This document shows positions 5,380 to 5,976 of a stretch of 5,976 bases of DNA, one piece after another. Within the stretch, counting starts at the first letter, position 1. Each line of letters starts with the position of its first letter. A model generated the notes under the pieces. It saw nothing but the letters and a program-made list of their open reading frames with translations, did no database searches and was not told where the DNA came from. Where the stretch lies: positions 1 to 5,976 of the forward strand of contig JAHFMB010000060.1 of assembly GCA_023269245.1 (NCBI GenBank), given 5' to 3'. The stretch comes from Candidatus Tayloriibacteriota bacterium. GTDB lineage: Bacteria > Patescibacteriota > Minisyncoccia > Phycocordibacterales > PALSA-1337. The position numbers and the translations under genes are program-made.

Positions 5380-5408
5380 TTGACAAAATACTATATATAT
5401 GATAGGTT
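5380..5408 (+). promoter_or_regulatory. Promoter of the peptidoglycan-binding-type secreted protein gene
   Basis: A perfect TTGACA (5380-5385) begins one base after the terminator T-run. A 17-base spacer leads to TAGGTT (5403-5408), which keeps the three most conserved -10 positions (T, A and final T), and is preceded by TGA (5400-5402), an extended -10. The predicted start is near 5415 with a leader of about 33 nt. An alternative TATGAT at 5398-5403 matches better but leaves only 12 bases to the -35. Confidence 0.55.
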
Positions 5409-5447
5409 CTCTTCATTATCAGGTAGTAAGAATGACAGCGTACCAAT

Positions 5448-5976
5448 ATGAAAAATAACTTTACATTAGTAGCTTTTTTGGCCCTTGTCCTCGTTTTTGC
5501 CGCGGGAGTTTCCCCTGTGTCTGCAGGTACGACCAACGGTAGCGACGATGCTGTTCCTCCTGTCGTGACAGCACCATCTGGTGCAACCAGTGGTTCAACC
5601 ACTAACGGTAGCGACGATACGGTTACTCCTCCAGCCCAAAACGAACAGCCTGCAGGAAACACAAACTCCGCATCGACCAATGGTGCCGATGATGCGCCGA
5701 CTCCCCAAGCACCGATTGTTCCTCCAGTTACACCACCGGGTGGTGGTAATGGATCAGGTGGCTCGTCAGGTTCTATCGGTTCAAGCGGAAGTGCTCCAAC
5801 CAACGTGCCGGTTGTGACTTTGGTTACTTCAGGACTCGCTCCATCTTCATGCCCGCTTATCACTGATTACCTCAAATTTGGAGGTGCAAACAACCAGGTT
5901 CAAGTTACCAAGCTCCAGTCATTCCTCAAAAATGCTGAGAAACTCAACATTGACGTAAATGGAAATTTTGATCAGA
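5448..5976 (+). CDS. Secreted protein with peptidoglycan-binding-like domain (3'-truncated by window edge)
   Basis: The frame is open from ATG 5448 to the right edge; 176 codons are visible. Residues 1-26 are a clear signal peptide (KNN, then an Ala/Leu/Val/Phe core, cleavage after VSA). Residues 27-130 are a low-complexity Thr/Ser/Pro/Gly/Ala linker with three TNG-x-DD repeats, a PPVTPPGGG stretch and a Gly/Ser run. From residue 134, SCPLITDYLKFGGANNQVQV, then TKLQSFLKNAEKLNIDVNGNFDQ, begins a helical module I recognise as the peptidoglycan-binding-like domain frequent in Parcubacteria surface proteins, where V-x-x-LQ-x-FL and G-x-FD are recurrent. The role is probably cell-wall association or surface display; no catalytic domain is visible in this part. 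No Shine-Dalgarno is evident. A long minus-strand frame over 5342-5863 is the Pro/Gly-rich shadow of this gene. Confidence 0.88.
   Translation, partial: MKNNFTLVAFLALVLVFAAGVSPVSAGTTNGSDDAVPPVVTAPSGATSGSTTNGSDDTVTPPAQNEQPAGNTNSASTNGADDAPTPQAPIVPPVTPPGGGNGSGGSSGSIGSSGSAPTNVPVVTLVTSGLAPSSCPLITDYLKFGGANNQVQVTKLQSFLKNAEKLNIDVNGNFDQ
5532..5699 (+). repeat. Three dispersed TNG-x-DD coding repeats
   Basis: Eight-codon units TNGSDDAV (5532-5555), TNGSDDTV (5601-5624) and TNGADDAP (5676-5699) recur every 23 and 25 residues in the linker. The first two share an identical 13-base core, AACGGTAGCGACGAT less its ends, while the third differs at several third positions. This suggests old internal duplication with the protein sequence kept. 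Asp-rich clusters could bind calcium, but no full EF-hand or RTX pattern is present. Confidence 0.75.

Noticed and set aside
5532..5699. CRISPR-like repeat array
   Set aside because: The repeats are in-frame codons of a secreted protein, vary in sequence, and have coding rather than spacer-like intervals.
5342..5863. 173-aa Pro/Gly-rich minus-strand frame
   Set aside because: It is the mirror of the repetitive Thr/Ser/Pro linker of the plus-strand secreted protein and covers that gene's terminator and promoter. The plus strand has a clear signal peptide and domain.

Overview
The window looks like a chromosomal segment of a Candidate Phyla Radiation (Patescibacteria) bacterium, most likely of the Parcubacteria group. 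The main evidence is the partial gene at the right edge. It encodes a signal peptide, a Thr/Ser/Pro/Gly-rich linker, and a module beginning SCPLITDYLKFGGANNQVQV, which I recall as the peptidoglycan-binding-like domain common in Parcubacteria surface proteins. The genes are compact, intergenic gaps are short, and several genes lack a Shine-Dalgarno sequence, which also fits. TGA is used as a stop (gyrB, prsW), so the code is standard. The taxonomic call rests on recognition, not on a search.

Layout from left to right. (1) 2-2017 (+): gyrB, missing about its first 30 codons at the window edge. (2) 2095-2370 (+): a small GTG-started gene of unknown function, possibly PilZ-like, closed by a good rho-independent terminator at 2396-2420. 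(3) 2419-4004 (-): a three-gene unit transcribed leftwards in the order prsW (PrsW-type intramembrane metalloprotease), hsp20 (small heat-shock protein), then a four-helix membrane protein of unknown function. The gaps are 42 nt and 5 nt, and hsp20 has a likely promoter of its own that runs through the prsW stop codon. (4) 4005-4204: a divergent regulatory region with outward promoters, a 7-bp inverted repeat between them, and a leader hairpin. (5) 4205-5326 (+): a 373-aa secreted protein I do not recognise, GC-richer in the lines sampled than the small membrane gene, ending in a terminator at 5345-5378. (6) 5448 to the right edge (+): the start of the Parcubacteria-type secreted protein.

Functionally, gyrB is housekeeping. 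The prsW-hsp20-membrane protein unit reads as an envelope or protein-stress module. The two genes on the right encode exported proteins and share a short NG-x-DD motif in or near their mature N-termini. Four putative promoters carry a TGn extended -10 element, and the one before prsW would start transcription on the A of its ATG, giving a leaderless mRNA. I found no tRNA, rRNA, CRISPR array, insertion sequence or defence system. The best candidates for something undescribed are the secreted protein at 4205-5326, the prsW-hsp20-membrane unit, and the small gene after gyrB.
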